A stretch of DNA of 64,000 bases, from contig NZ_BNAD01000003.1 in assembly GCF_014653115.1 (NCBI RefSeq), forward strand, positions 124,001 to 188,000, in the 5' to 3' direction. This document shows positions 36,910-46,568 of the stretch, piece after piece; the stretch's first letter is position 1, and every line of letters starts with the position of its first letter. The position numbers and the translations under genes were made by a program. The notes beneath the pieces are model-generated. The model searched no databases and was not told the origin of the DNA. It worked only from the letters and a program-made list of their open reading frames with translations. The stretch is from Nocardioides flavus (ex Wang et al. 2016) (GTDB lineage: Bacteria > Actinomycetota > Actinomycetes > Propionibacteriales > Nocardioidaceae).

Positions 36910-38538
36910 GTGAGTGCACAGCCGGGTGAGGGCACCGACGTCCCCCCTCAGGAGATGGACATCGACCTCCACACGACCGCAGGCAAGCTCGCCGACCTCG
37001 AGCGCCGCCTCGACGAGGCCGTCCACGCGGGCTCGCAGAAGGCGATCGAGAAGCAGCACGCCAAGGGCCGCAAGACCGCCCGCGAGCGCATCGAGATGCT
37101 CTTCGACGAGGGCACCTTCGTCGAGCTCGACGAGCTCGCCCGCCACCGCTCCACGGCCTTCGGCCTGGAGAAGAACCGCCCGTACGGCGACGGCGTGGTC
37201 ACCGGCTACGGCGAGGTCAACGGACGCATGGTGTGCGTGTTCAGCCAGGACTTCACCGTCTTCGGCGGCTCGCTGGGCGAGGTCTACGGCGAGAAGATCA
37301 CCAAGGTCATGGACCTGGCGATGAAGACCGGCTGCCCGATCATCGGCATCAACGAGGGCGCCGGCGCCCGGATCCAGGAGGGCGTGGTCAGCCTCGGCCT
37401 CTACGGCGAGATCTTCCGCCGCAACGTGCACGCCTCGGGCGTCATCCCGCAGATCAGCCTGATCATGGGCAACTGCGCCGGCGGCCACGTCTACTCCCCC
37501 GCCGTCACCGACTTCACCGTGATGGTCGACCAGACCTCGGCGATGTTCATCACCGGTCCCGACGTGATCAAGACCGTCACCGGCGAGGACGTCACGATGG
37601 AGGACCTCGGCGGCGCCCGGACCCACAACACCAAGTCCGGCAACGCCCACTACATGGCCTCCGACGAGGAGGACGCCATCGAGTACGTCAAGGCGATGCT
37701 GTCCTTCCTCCCCCAGAACAACCTCGACCCGGCGCCGGCCTTCGACGAGGTGCCGGACCTCGAGGTCACCGGCACCGACCGCGCGCTGGACCGGATCATC
37801 CCGGACGGCGCGAACCAGCCCTACGACATGCACGACGTCATCACCGCCGTGCTGGACGACGAGGACTTCCTCGAGGTCCAGGAGCTGTTCGCCCCCAACA
37901 TCCTCATCGGCTTCGGCCGGGTGGAGGGGCAGTCGGTCGGCGTCGTGGCCAACCAGCCCATGCAGTTCGCCGGCACCCTCGACATCGACGCCTCGGAGAA
38001 GGCCGCCCGCTTCGTGCGGTTCTGCGACGCCTTCAACATCCCCGTGCTGACCTTCGTCGACGTGCCCGGGTTCCTTCCCGGCACCGACCAGGAGTGGGAC
38101 GGCATCATCCGGCGCGGCGCCAAGCTCATCTACGCCTACGCCGAGGCCACCGTCCCGCTCGTCACCGTGATCACCCGCAAGGCGTACGGCGGCGCGTACG
38201 ACGTGATGGGCTCCAAGCACCTCGGCGCCGACATCAACCTTGCCTGGCCCACCGCGCAGATCGCCGTGATGGGCGCCCAGGGCGCGGCCAACATCCTGCA
38301 CCGCAAGACCCTCAAGAAGGTCGCCGAGGCCGGCGGCGACGTCGAGGCCAGGCGCGCCGAGCTCATCGAGGAGTACGAGACGACGCTCGCCAACCCCTAC
38401 ATCGCCGCCGAGCGGGGCTACGTCGACGCCGTCATCTCGCCCCACGAGACCCGCATCGAGGTCGTCCGCGCGCTGCGCCTGCTCCGCTCCAAGCGGGAGA
38501 CGCTGCCGCCCAAGAAGCACGGGAACATCCCGCTCTGA
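36910..38538 (+). CDS. accD: Acyl-CoA carboxylase beta (carboxyltransferase) subunit, AccD5/PccB type
   Basis: Transfers carboxyl from carboxybiotin to acetyl- or propionyl-CoA, feeding fatty-acid synthesis. The 542-residue protein has both carboxyltransferase halves: [37 protein letters not shown] (first oxyanion site), [35 protein letters not shown] (second oxyanion site) and [27 protein letters not shown] start with an AGGAGG site. The sequence resembles the AccD5/PccB group more than AccD6, but substrate choice depends on a few residues I cannot test here. Confidence 0.93.
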   Translation: MSAQPGEGTDVPPQEMDIDLHTTAGKLADLERRLDEAVHAGSQKAIEKQHAKGRKTARERIEMLFDEGTFVELDELARHRSTAFGLEKNRPYGDGVVTGYGEVNGRMVCVFSQDFTVFGGSLGEVYGEKITKVMDLAMKTGCPIIGINEGAGARIQEGVVSLGLYGEIFRRNVHASGVIPQISLIMGNCAGGHVYSPAVTDFTVMVDQTSAMFITGPDVIKTVTGEDVTMEDLGGARTHNTKSGNAHYMASDEEDAIEYVKAMLSFLPQNNLDPAPAFDEVPDLEVTGTDRALDRIIPDGANQPYDMHDVITAVLDDEDFLEVQELFAPNILIGFGRVEGQSVGVVANQPMQFAGTLDIDASEKAARFVRFCDAFNIPVLTFVDVPGFLPGTDQEWDGIIRRGAKLIYAYAEATVPLVTVITRKAYGGAYDVMGSKHLGADINLAWPTAQIAVMGAQGAANILHRKTLKKVAEAGGDVEARRAELIEEYETTLANPYIAAERGYVDAVISPHETRIEVVRALRLLRSKRETLPPKKHGNIPL

Positions 38539-38768
38539 TGGCCGACCAGGACCAGGCCGACCAGCAGCCACCCCTGCTCACCGTCGTCGACCCCGACGCG
38601 ACCCCCGAGGAGATCGCCGCGCTCGTGGCGGTCTTCTCGGCCCTGGGCTCGGCGGGGGGCGAGCCGCCCCGCGCGCCGCGACCCACGTGGAACCACCCGG
38701 CGCGCGGCGTACGACAGGCGCACCGCAGCGGTCCCGGCGCCTGGCGGGCGAGCGCCCTGCCGCGCTGA
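38538..38768 (+). CDS. accE: Acyl-CoA carboxylase epsilon subunit
   Basis: A 76-residue accessory subunit that stimulates the AccA-AccD complex in actinobacteria. The N-terminus is polar; the core PLLTVVDPDATPEEIAALVAVFSALGSAG is the family hallmark (TPEE-AAL), followed by a W-containing segment and a Pro/Arg-rich end with SGPGAWRASALPR. The ATG overlaps the accD stop (TGATG), so translation is coupled. It is easily missed because of its size. Confidence 0.88.
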   Translation: MADQDQADQQPPLLTVVDPDATPEEIAALVAVFSALGSAGGEPPRAPRPTWNHPARGVRQAHRSGPGAWRASALPR

Positions 38769-38815
38769 CCGCCACGGCGGCGTCCGGTGGGGGTCGCGCG
38801 GCTAGGGTCGGCGGC

Positions 38816-40519
38816 GTGACCGAACCCCACCTGACCGAGCGCCGGATCGACGCCCTCTGCGACGCCTACGTCGACGACTACTGCGCGCTCGACCCGCTGG
38901 CCGCCACCTCCGTCGGCGTCGGGGGGCACGAGCACGAGATGACCGACTTCTCGCCCGCCGGCTTCGACGCCCGCCTCGCCCTGGCCCGCGAGGCGGTCTC
39001 GGCGGTGGAGGCCGCCACGCCGGTCGACGACCGGGAGGCCGCTGCCAGGGACGCCTTCCTCGAGCGGACCCGGCTGGAGATCGAGCTGGAGGAGGCGGGG
39101 GTCAACCGGTCGCGGATGTCCGTGCTGTGGAGCCCGCTGCACGAGGTCCGCGGCGTCTTCGACCTGATGCCGACCGAGGGCGAGGAGGCGGTCGCGGCGA
39201 TCGCCGCGCGTCTCGCGGCCGTGCCGACCGCCCTCGAGGGCCTGCGCGTCACGCTGACCGAGGAGGCCCGCAAGGGCAACGTCGTCGCGGCGCGGCAGTA
39301 CGCCGAGGTCGCCGAGCAGGTGCGGCGGTGGACCGGCCAGGCGGGTGAGGCCGGCGACTTCTTCCTCGGCCTCGTCGAGCGGCTCGACGTGGCCGACCGC
39401 ACCGGGCTCCGGGCGCTCGCGGGTGCCGCGAGCGCCGCCACGGCGGAGCTCGGGCTGTTCCTCAGCGAGGAGCTGCAGCCCCTGGGCGCCGAGCGCCAGG
39501 CGGTGGGTCGCGAGGTGTACGCCCTCGCGAGCCGCTACTTCCTCGGCGCCGACGTCGACCTCGACGAGACGTACGCCTGGGGCTGGGTGGAGCTCCAGCG
39601 GCTCTCGGACCTGATGGCCGCCACCGCCGACCGGATCCTGCCCGGGGCCGACGTCGACGCGGCCGTCGCGCACCTCGACGCCGACCCGGCGCGGGTCGTG
39701 CACGGCCGGGAGGCGTTCCGGGTGTGGATGCAGGAGCTCGCCGACCACACGATCGCGGCCATGACCGACGTGCACTTCGACATCCCGGAGCCGATCCGGC
39801 GCATCGAGTGCCTGCTCGCCCCGACCAACGACGGCGGCATCTACTACACCGGGCCGTCCGAGGACTTCGTGCGCCCGGGCCGGATGTGGTGGTCGGTGCC
39901 TGACGGCATCGAGGACTTCCACCCGTGGCGCGAGGTCACCACCGTGTTCCACGAGGGGGTGCCCGGCCACCACCTGCAGGTCGCGCAGACCGCCTACCGC
40001 AGCGACACCCTCAACCGGTGGCAGCGGCTGATGTGCTGGTGCAGCGGCCACGGCGAGGGGTGGGCGCTCTACGCCGAGCGACTGATGGAGGAGCTCGGCT
40101 TCCTCGACGACCCCGCCGACCTGCTCGGCATGCTCGACGGCCAGTCCCTGCGCGCCGCGCGCGTCATCGTCGACATCGGCATGCACCTGGAGCTGCAGAT
40201 CCCCGAGGACAACCGCCTCGGTGCCGGCGGGGCGCCCTTCCATCCCGGCGAGACCTGGACGCCCGAGCTCGGGCTGGAGTTCATGCGGCTGCACTGCCGG
40301 ATGGACGACGAGTTCATCCAGTTCGAGGTCAAGCGCTACCTCGGCCTCCCCGGCCAGGCGCCGTCCTACAAGGTCGGCGAGCGGATCTGGCTCGAGGCAC
40401 GCGCCGGCGTCCGGGCCCGACAGGGCGACGCGTTCGACCTCAAGGCCTTCCACCGCGAGGCGCTCGACCTCGGCTCGCTCGGCCTCGACCCGCTGCGCAC
40501 CGCCCTGGAGCGCCTGTGA
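38816..40519 (+). CDS. DUF885 family metallopeptidase-like protein
   Basis: A 567-residue cytosolic protein of the DUF885 family, thought to be zinc peptidases. The probable zinc site is TTVFHEGVPGHHLQVAQ (HExxxxHH-type, near residue 380), with a downstream CSGHGEGWALYAERLMEELGF block carrying further His/Glu residues. The N-terminal helical half begins ERRIDALCDAYVDDYCALDP. GTG at 38816 is chosen; 48 bp separate it from accE. The stop overlaps the maf start (GTGA). No substrate is known for this actinobacterial group. Confidence 0.88.
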   Translation: MTEPHLTERRIDALCDAYVDDYCALDPLAATSVGVGGHEHEMTDFSPAGFDARLALAREAVSAVEAATPVDDREAAARDAFLERTRLEIELEEAGVNRSRMSVLWSPLHEVRGVFDLMPTEGEEAVAAIAARLAAVPTALEGLRVTLTEEARKGNVVAARQYAEVAEQVRRWTGQAGEAGDFFLGLVERLDVADRTGLRALAGAASAATAELGLFLSEELQPLGAERQAVGREVYALASRYFLGADVDLDETYAWGWVELQRLSDLMAATADRILPGADVDAAVAHLDADPARVVHGREAFRVWMQELADHTIAAMTDVHFDIPEPIRRIECLLAPTNDGGIYYTGPSEDFVRPGRMWWSVPDGIEDFHPWREVTTVFHEGVPGHHLQVAQTAYRSDTLNRWQRLMCWCSGHGEGWALYAERLMEELGFLDDPADLLGMLDGQSLRAARVIVDIGMHLELQIPEDNRLGAGGAPFHPGETWTPELGLEFMRLHCRMDDEFIQFEVKRYLGLPGQAPSYKVGERIWLEARAGVRARQGDAFDLKAFHREALDLGSLGLDPLRTALERL

Positions 40520-41115
40520 GGACCACGCTCGTCCTCGCGTCCGCCTCGCCCGCGCGGCTGGCGACGCTGCGCGCCGCCGGGCTCGAGCCGACCGTCATCG
40601 TCAGCGGCGTCGACGAGGACCAGGTGACCGACCTGCCGCCCGCGGAGCTCGCCCTGCAGCTCGCCGAGCTCAAGTGCGCGGCCGTAGCGGCGCGCAGCGA
40701 CGTACCGACCGGGTCCCTCGTCCTGGGCTGTGACTCGGTGCTCGAGCTCGACGGCGAGCCGCTCGGCAAGCCCCTGGACCCCGACGAGGCCCGCCGGCGC
40801 TGGCAGGCGATGCGCGGGCGCACGGGTGTGCTGCACAGCGGGCACAGCCTCCGCGACACCGCGTCGGGGCGCGTAGCGGCGGCCACCGCGTCGACCGTCG
40901 TCCACTTCGCCGACGTCGGTGACGACGAGATCGAGGCGTACGTCGCGACGGGCGAGCCGCTGCACGTCGCGGGCGCGTTCACGATCGACGGGTTCGGCGG
41001 TGCGTTCATCCGAGGGATCGAGGGCGACCACCACAACGTCGTCGGGGTCAGCCTGCCGCTGCTGCGCGAGCTCGTCCTCGAGCTCGGCCACGCGTGGCCC
41101 GACCTGTGGCGGTGA
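40516..41115 (+). CDS. maf: Maf-type nucleoside triphosphate pyrophosphatase
   Basis: Hydrolyses non-canonical nucleoside triphosphates (dTTP/UTP/CTP or modified bases) to the monophosphate, a house-cleaning role. The 199-residue protein has LVLASASPARLATLRAAGL, the catalytic-acid region LVLGCDSVLELDGEPLGKP, the RTGVLHSGHSL loop and IEAYVATGEPLHVAGAFTIDGFG. GTG start overlaps the upstream stop. In many actinobacteria maf is found close to the acyl-CoA carboxylase genes, as here. Confidence 0.94.
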   Translation: MRTTLVLASASPARLATLRAAGLEPTVIVSGVDEDQVTDLPPAELALQLAELKCAAVAARSDVPTGSLVLGCDSVLELDGEPLGKPLDPDEARRRWQAMRGRTGVLHSGHSLRDTASGRVAAATASTVVHFADVGDDEIEAYVATGEPLHVAGAFTIDGFGGAFIRGIEGDHHNVVGVSLPLLRELVLELGHAWPDLWR

Positions 41116-41134
41116 CCCGCTAGCATCACGCTCC

Positions 41135-41776
41135 GTGGGGAGCGGGGTGCAGGACAGGTGGGCGGCGCAGCCGGTGCCCGACCCCGACGACCTCTACGGG
41201 GTGCGCGAGGAGCGGCTGCTCACCGGCGCCACCGTCATCACCGGGGTCCGGACGATCGTCTCGGTGGTCCTGGCCGCCGTCGCCGCCCACGAGCAGAGCC
41301 TGGCGCTGCTGGTCGCCGCGCTCGCGGTCTACTGGGTCGGGGACATGCTGGACGGCCTGTACGCCCGGCTGCGCGGCTGCGAGACCCGCATCGGCGCCGT
41401 GCTCGACATCCTGTGCGACCGGTTCAACGCCGCAGCGTTCTACGTCGGGCTGGCGTGGCTCCAGCCCGACCTGTCGCCGGCGATCTTCGTCTACCTCGCC
41501 GAGTTCATGGTCGTCGACCTGTTCCTGTCGATCGCGTTCCTCGCGTGGCCGGTGCGCAGCCCCAACTACTTCTTCGTCGTCGACCGGCCGACGTGGCTGT
41601 GGAACTGGTCCAAGCCCTCCAAGGCCGTGAACAGCGCGCTCTTCGCCGTCCTGCTGCTCGTGACCGGCTGGATGTGGGTCGGACTGGTCATCGCCTCGGC
41701 CCTGCTGGTCCTCAAGTGCGTCTCGCTGCACCGCCTGGTGCGGATCGGACTGCCCGTCCCCGCGGCCGTCGGCTGA
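41135..41776 (+). CDS. CDP-alcohol phosphatidyltransferase family membrane protein
   Basis: An integral membrane enzyme that transfers a phosphatidyl or diacyl-phosphate group from CDP-alcohol to an acceptor alcohol. The 213-residue protein has the hallmark D-x2-DG-x2-AR-x8-G-x3-D-x3-D in GDMLDGLYARLRGCETRIGAVLDILCDRFN (residues about 69-98), with about six helices. It departs from known PgsA and PssA enzymes in length and flanks, so the acceptor is open. GTG start at 41135; it overlaps the next gene (TGATG), suggesting the two membrane proteins work together. Confidence 0.85.
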   Translation: MGSGVQDRWAAQPVPDPDDLYGVREERLLTGATVITGVRTIVSVVLAAVAAHEQSLALLVAALAVYWVGDMLDGLYARLRGCETRIGAVLDILCDRFNAAAFYVGLAWLQPDLSPAIFVYLAEFMVVDLFLSIAFLAWPVRSPNYFFVVDRPTWLWNWSKPSKAVNSALFAVLLLVTGWMWVGLVIASALLVLKCVSLHRLVRIGLPVPAAVG

Positions 41777-42234
41777 TGCTCTTCTGGAGCGTGATGGGCG
41801 CGTCGATCGCCTCCGCCCTGCTCCCCCTGATCAACATCGAGGCGATCCTCGCGGTGGCCGTCACCCAGTCCCCGCACGACCTGTGGGGGCTGCTCGTCGC
41901 GGCCACCGTCGGGCAGATGCTCGGCAAGGTCCTCTGGTACTGGGGCGGCATGCACCTCGACCGGGCCCCGTGGGTGCACCGCCAGCTCGAGAAGCCGAAG
42001 GCGCGCGCGTCCCTCGAGACGTGGCACGCGCGCGCCGAGGGGCGGCCGTGGTTCACCGCCGGACTGCTGTTCGTCTCCGCGAGCACCGGCATCCCGCCGT
42101 ACGCCGTGACCGCGGTGCTGGCCGGCACCCTGCGGGTCCCGTTCTGGATCTTCATGGTCACCGGCCTGCTGGGGCGCGGGCTGCGGTTCTGGGCCGTGGT
42201 GGCGGGGACGTCGTCGCTGCTCGACGTGTTCTGA
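41776..42234 (+). CDS. Small multi-pass membrane protein (VTT/YqaA-like)
   Basis: A 152-residue protein with about four hydrophobic helices. Features include LPLINIEAILAVAV, GLLVAATVGQMLGKVLWYWGG and FVSASTGIPPYAVTAVLAGTLRVPFWIFMVTGLLGRGLRFWAVV, a G-x-PP-Y reentrant-loop-like segment reminiscent of VTT/DedA proteins. A charged cytoplasmic loop around residues 65-90 separates the halves. It is translationally coupled to the CDP-alcohol transferase gene. A role in lipid or transporter function is inferred; nothing decisive is seen. Confidence 0.7.
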   Translation: MLFWSVMGASIASALLPLINIEAILAVAVTQSPHDLWGLLVAATVGQMLGKVLWYWGGMHLDRAPWVHRQLEKPKARASLETWHARAEGRPWFTAGLLFVSASTGIPPYAVTAVLAGTLRVPFWIFMVTGLLGRGLRFWAVVAGTSSLLDVF

Positions 42235-42261
42235 TCCTGGCCGCGGGTCAGCGGCGGAGGC

Positions 42262-43455
42262 TCACTCCGCTGCCGACCATGCCTGGCGGAGGCTGACCCG
42301 CCCGCCGGTCTGCAGCAGCGCACGACGATAGAGGCGCTCGCCGACCCAGACGGTGATCGCGGCGAAGACCGCCAGGAGGCCGAGGGCGACCAGCGGCTCC
42401 CACCACTCCACCCCACCGGCGAGGATCCGCTTGGGCATGACGACCGCCGACACCGGCGGGACGAACGAGGCGATGACCTGGCCGCGCCCGTCGAGGGACA
42501 GACCGCCGAAGAACATCACCAGCATCAGCATGGTCAACGGCGTCGAGGTCGCCTGCAGGTCCTCGGTGCGCGAGGCCAGCGAGCCCGCCACCGCCCACAG
42601 GCAGGCAAGGGCGACGAAGCCGGCGAGGAAGAACCCGATGAACCACGCCGTCGGGCCCGAGAGCGCGGGCACGAAGGACTTGTAGGGGGTGAAGGAGAGC
42701 CCGACCAGCCCGACCACGAGGTAGACGAGCAGCTGGATGACCGCCAGCGCGGTGTTGCCCAGCACCTTGCCGGCCAGCAGGTGCCGCAGCGGGATGGCCG
42801 CCGCGATGATCTCGACGATCCGGCTCTGCTTCTCCTCGATCACCGAGGAGGCCAGCTGCATGCCGAAGACGAGCGCGGCGAAGTAGAAGAGGAAGACGAA
42901 CACGAACCCCACGGCGTCCGCCACGGCCGCCTGCTCGGCGTCGCCGCGCAGGAAGTCGGTGGTGACGGCACTGCCCTCCTCGAGCGCCTCGACGGTCGTG
43001 CCGGCACCGGCCGCGTTGTCGGCCAGCACCTGCTGGCGTACGACCGCCTCGACGACGGTGGTCAGCGAGTCCTGGAGGCTCGACTCCGAGGTGAGCTGCC
43101 AGCCACCGTCGACCGGGTGCAGCCAGGCGTCGGCCTCGTCCTCGGTCAGCGCCGCCTCGGCAGCGGCCCGGTCGTCGACCTCGAGGAGGGTGATGGTCAG
43201 GTCCTCGTCGACCTGCGGCGCCCCGTCCCCGATGGCGGTCGCCATGGCGACGGCCTCGGGGGTGGCGGCGAGGGTGGCGTCCTCGCTGCGGTCCTCCTGC
43301 CAGGCGGTGAAGCCGATGAAGCCCGCGATCAGCAGGACCATGAAGGCCGTGCCGAAGAGGAAGGACCTGTCGGTGATGCGCGAGACGACCTCGCGGCGGG
43401 TCACGAGGAGCCAGGCGGGCTCGGTGTCGCGGTCGGTCTCGCGCTGGGTGCTCAT
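42262..43455 (-). CDS. ABC-2 type exporter permease (NatB-like)
   Basis: A 397-residue permease with one N-terminal helix (about residues 35-53), a large extracytoplasmic domain (about 55-175) and five or six C-terminal helices. Motifs SSVIEEKQSRIVEIIAAAIPLRHLLAGKVLGNTALAVIQL are typical of ABC2_membrane_3/NatB proteins that export sodium, antibiotics or lipids. The ATG overlaps the ATPase stop by 4 bp. The operon begins with a two-component system, so export is probably induced by an envelope signal sensed by the kinase. Substrate unknown. Confidence 0.88.
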   Translation of the reverse strand: MSTQRETDRDTEPAWLLVTRREVVSRITDRSFLFGTAFMVLLIAGFIGFTAWQEDRSEDATLAATPEAVAMATAIGDGAPQVDEDLTITLLEVDDRAAAEAALTEDEADAWLHPVDGGWQLTSESSLQDSLTTVVEAVVRQQVLADNAAGAGTTVEALEEGSAVTTDFLRGDAEQAAVADAVGFVFVFLFYFAALVFGMQLASSVIEEKQSRIVEIIAAAIPLRHLLAGKVLGNTALAVIQLLVYLVVGLVGLSFTPYKSFVPALSGPTAWFIGFFLAGFVALACLWAVAGSLASRTEDLQATSTPLTMLMLVMFFGGLSLDGRGQVIASFVPPVSAVVMPKRILAGGVEWWEPLVALGLLAVFAAITVWVGERLYRRALLQTGGRVSLRQAWSAAE

Positions 43456-44333
43456 GCGGTGGCCTCCCGGTAGATCTCGCTGAGCGCGGGACGGACCCGC
43501 ACGAACTCGTGGACGTCGCCGCGGCGGGTCGCCTCGGCGACGAGGTGCTGCTCGGCCCCGTCCTGGCGAACCTCGACCAGGGCGCTGCCACCGTCGAGGT
43601 CGAGGACCTCGAGGCCGCCCTGGTCGCGGACCCAACCGGCGTCGCCGCCGAGGACGAGACGGAAGCGCGGCACCCCCGCGTCGCGCAGCTCCGCCACCGT
43701 CCCGGCGGCGACCCGGCGTCCGTGGGCCAGCACGACCAGGCGGTCGCACAGGCGCTCGACCAGGTCGAGCTGGTGGCTGGAGAAGAGGACCGGGATGCCG
43801 TCGCGGGTGTAGTCGCGCAGCAGGTCGACCATCGAGTCGACCGCCGCGGGGTCCAGCCCGGAGAACGGCTCGTCGAGGACCAGCGCGACGGGACGGGGCA
43901 GCACCGAGGCGATGATCTGCACGCGTTGCTGGTTGCCCAGCGACAGCTTCTCGAGGTGGTCCCCGGTCCGCTCCCCCAGGCCGAACCGCTCGAGCAGCTC
44001 GGTCACCTCGGTCCGCGCCGCGACCCGCTCCATGCCCTTGAGCTGGGCGATGTAGACGAGCTGGTCGAGGATCGGCTGCTTGGGGTACAGGCCGCGCTCC
44101 TCGGGCATGTAGCCGAACCTGCGGCGGTCCAGCCGGGTGATCGGCCGGCCCTGCCACAGCACCTCCCCCTCGTCGATGCCGAGCACGCCCATGACCATGC
44201 GCATGGTCGTGGTCTTGCCCGCGCCGTTGCCGCCGACGAAGCCGGTCATCTGACCGGCCGGCACCTCGAACGACACGTGGTCGACGGCGGTGTTCTCACC
44301 GAACCGTCTGGTCAGCTCCCGGATCTCCAGCAT
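43452..44333 (-). CDS. ABC exporter ATP-binding subunit (NatA-like)
   Basis: A 293-residue ATPase: Walker A GGNGAGKTTT (about residues 34-43), Q-loop/YMPEERGLYP, signature LSLGNQQRVQ, Walker B LVLDEPFSGLD and switch FSSHQLDLVERLC. An extra C-terminal DUF4162-like domain (about 215-290) ends in FVRVRPALSEIYREATA. The variant signature LSLGNQQ is typical of the NatA group. It lies 66 bp downstream of the response regulator and is coupled to the permease. Confidence 0.92.
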   Translation of the reverse strand: MLEIRELTRRFGENTAVDHVSFEVPAGQMTGFVGGNGAGKTTTMRMVMGVLGIDEGEVLWQGRPITRLDRRRFGYMPEERGLYPKQPILDQLVYIAQLKGMERVAARTEVTELLERFGLGERTGDHLEKLSLGNQQRVQIIASVLPRPVALVLDEPFSGLDPAAVDSMVDLLRDYTRDGIPVLFSSHQLDLVERLCDRLVVLAHGRRVAAGTVAELRDAGVPRFRLVLGGDAGWVRDQGGLEVLDLDGGSALVEVRQDGAEQHLVAEATRRGDVHEFVRVRPALSEIYREATA

Positions 44334-44399
44334 GGCGACGACGCTACGGCCGGCGTGATGCCCCGCGGATCCCCCGCGCGACGGAACTCGGCCTGCGGC

Positions 44400-45086
44400 T
44401 CACTCCTCCGTCGGGAGGACGAGGCCCACCTCGTACGCCCAGACGACCGCCTGCACCCGGTCACGCAGGTGGAGCTTGGCGAGGACGCTGGACACGTGGG
44501 TCTTCACCGTCGCCTCCCCCAGCACGAGCTCGGCCGCGATCTCGCCGTTGGAGAGGCCGCGCGCCAGCAGCACGAGCACCTCGCGCTCACGCGCGGTGAG
44601 ACGCGCGAGCTCGGGCGGCTCGCCCGCCCGACCGGTCGTCGCGGGCCCAGCCACCGCCTCACCCGCCATCCGGCCGATGACGCGACGGGTCACCTCCGGC
44701 GCGAGCAGTGCGTGGCCGCGACCTGCGGCGCGTACGGCGTCGAGCAGCTGCTCGGGGCCGGCGTTCTTGAGCAGGAACCCGCTCGCGCCGGCGCGCAGCG
44801 CTTCGAAGAGGTAGTCGTCGCGGTCGAAGGTCGTCACGATGACGACGTGCCCCAGGTCGTCGGCGACGAGGTGACGGGTGGCCTCGATGCCGTCCATGCG
44901 TGGCATCTGGACGTCCATCAGCACCACGTCGGGGCGCGTGGCGCGGGCCGCCTCCACCGCCTGGACACCGTCGGCCGCCTCGCCCACCACCTCGATGTCG
45001 TCCTCGACCGAGAGCACCATGGCGAAGCCCGAGCGCACCATTGCGTGGTCGTCCACCAGCAGGACCCTCAGCGGCGCCTCCGTCAT
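44400..45086 (-). CDS. NarL/FixJ-family response regulator
   Basis: A 228-residue regulator. The receiver domain (1-120) has the acidic pocket VDDH, the phosphoacceptor Asp in [14 protein letters not shown] (about residue 56) and the Lys in [11 protein letters not shown]. The LuxR-type helix-turn-helix (about 160-215) contains [43 protein letters not shown]. It is the partner of the sensor kinase whose stop overlaps its start (ATGA), and it likely controls the ABC exporter genes 66 bp downstream. Confidence 0.94.
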   Translation of the reverse strand: MTEAPLRVLLVDDHAMVRSGFAMVLSVEDDIEVVGEAADGVQAVEAARATRPDVVLMDVQMPRMDGIEATRHLVADDLGHVVIVTTFDRDDYLFEALRAGASGFLLKNAGPEQLLDAVRAAGRGHALLAPEVTRRVIGRMAGEAVAGPATTGRAGEPPELARLTAREREVLVLLARGLSNGEIAAELVLGEATVKTHVSSVLAKLHLRDRVQAVVWAYEVGLVLPTEE

Positions 45087-46426
45087 GACACCCCCACCCG
45101 GTCCTGGCGCAGGGGATAGCGCACGCGCACGCGGTAGCCGCCGGTCACCCGCGGCCCGATGTCGACCTGGCCGTCGTGGGTGGCGGCCCGCTCGCGGATG
45201 CCGAGCTGCCCCAGCCCGCTGCCGGACGTGCCGTGCCGCGGGCGGCCGTTGTCGACGACCTCGACCTCGGCGTAGGACGTCGTCTCGTCGACGCGCACCA
45301 CCACGGAGGCCGAGTCGGCGGTGCTGTGGCGGCGTACGTTGGTCAGTGCCTCCTGCACCGTGCGGTAGACCGCGAGCCCGATGCCGGGCGGCAGCCGGTC
45401 GGCCGCCCCGGGCTGCGACTCCACGACGTCGAGGCGGACCGCCAGCCCGTCGTCGCGCACCGCGGCGACGAGCTCGGGCAGGTGGCACACGCCTGCCTCG
45501 GTCGTCCGGTCCCCCGAGGGCTCGCCGGCGCCGTCCCCGGCCCCTTCTCGCAGCGTGCCGAGCAGGCGGCGCATCTGCGTGACCGCGTCGCGGGAGGCCT
45601 CCTCGACGTTCGCGAGGGCGGTGCGTGCTGCGTCCGGGTCGCGGTCGAGGACCCGACGCGCGGCACCCGCCTGGATGCCCATGGCCGAGACGCCGTGGGC
45701 GACGACGTCGTGCAGCTCGCGGGCGATGCGCAGCCGCTCCTCGACGACGGCCTGCTCACGCAGCCGTCCCGCCTGGGTGGCGATGGTCTCGGCCTGCTCC
45801 TGCAACCGCAGGCGCTGCCGCGCGGCTCGCCACGACACGCCTCCGCCGATGATGGCGCCGCCGAAGTAGAGGGCGTTGACCAGCAGCGTGATCGCGACCG
45901 CCGCCGGGATCGGCGGGAAGGCGCCGGTGCGCTGCGGCGACTCCTCGTCGTCGATCCACTGCTGGAGGGCGGAGCCGGCGGCGAACTGCCACCCGATCCA
46001 GGCGAACATGAAGAGCACGATCGTGCCGACGACGACCGCCATCGCGCGGCGGTCCCGGGCCCAGGCCACGCCCGACAGGAGCGCGACGAAGTAGACGATC
46101 TGCAGGGAGAGCTGGCCCATCACCTCGGGCATGGTCACCCCCGCGACGAACATGTGGAGCGCGGCGAGGACCGCGACGGTCAACGGCCATCGCCTCCGCC
46201 CGAGCAGCAGCACGGCGCCGGTCGAGACCGTCAGCCACTGCGCCCACACGGGTGCGTCGGTGCGCTCGAGGCCGCCGGCGCTGCGCACCAGCTCGAGGGC
46301 CAGCAGGCTCACCACCTCGACGCCCGCGGCGAGCAGGACGTCCTGCCGCCCGATCGGCGGGCGCGGGCGCTCCCACGCGTCGTCGACGCCGAACCAGGTC
46401 AGGACGCGCTGGCTCGTGCTGGGCAT
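45083..46426 (-). CDS. HisKA_3 sensor histidine kinase
   Basis: A 447-residue membrane kinase of the NarX/DesK class. About five or six hydrophobic helices lie in residues 28-185, with almost no outside domain, as in kinases that sense the membrane itself. The dimerisation helix carries the phosphorylated His in [28 protein letters not shown]. The ATPase domain has [12 protein letters not shown] (N box), VEVVDNGRP (G1) and [20 protein letters not shown] (G2). ATG 46426 gives the conserved protein; longer forms upstream are not supported. It is coupled to the response regulator. Confidence 0.92.
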   Translation of the reverse strand: MPSTSQRVLTWFGVDDAWERPRPPIGRQDVLLAAGVEVVSLLALELVRSAGGLERTDAPVWAQWLTVSTGAVLLLGRRRWPLTVAVLAALHMFVAGVTMPEVMGQLSLQIVYFVALLSGVAWARDRRAMAVVVGTIVLFMFAWIGWQFAAGSALQQWIDDEESPQRTGAFPPIPAAVAITLLVNALYFGGAIIGGGVSWRAARQRLRLQEQAETIATQAGRLREQAVVEERLRIARELHDVVAHGVSAMGIQAGAARRVLDRDPDAARTALANVEEASRDAVTQMRRLLGTLREGAGDGAGEPSGDRTTEAGVCHLPELVAAVRDDGLAVRLDVVESQPGAADRLPPGIGLAVYRTVQEALTNVRRHSTADSASVVVRVDETTSYAEVEVVDNGRPRHGTSGSGLGQLGIRERAATHDGQVDIGPRVTGGYRVRVRYPLRQDRVGVS

Positions 46427-46568
46427 GGGGCGAGGGTAGAGCGGTGGCGCCCCGAGCGGATCCGTCGGGAGGAGGAGATGAGCCAGCATCCGTCCACAGG
46501 CTCGACGTCGCCCCACGATGTCCACAGGTCGTTCGGTCAGTGTCGGTGGCGCCTGTTGGAGTGGACCC

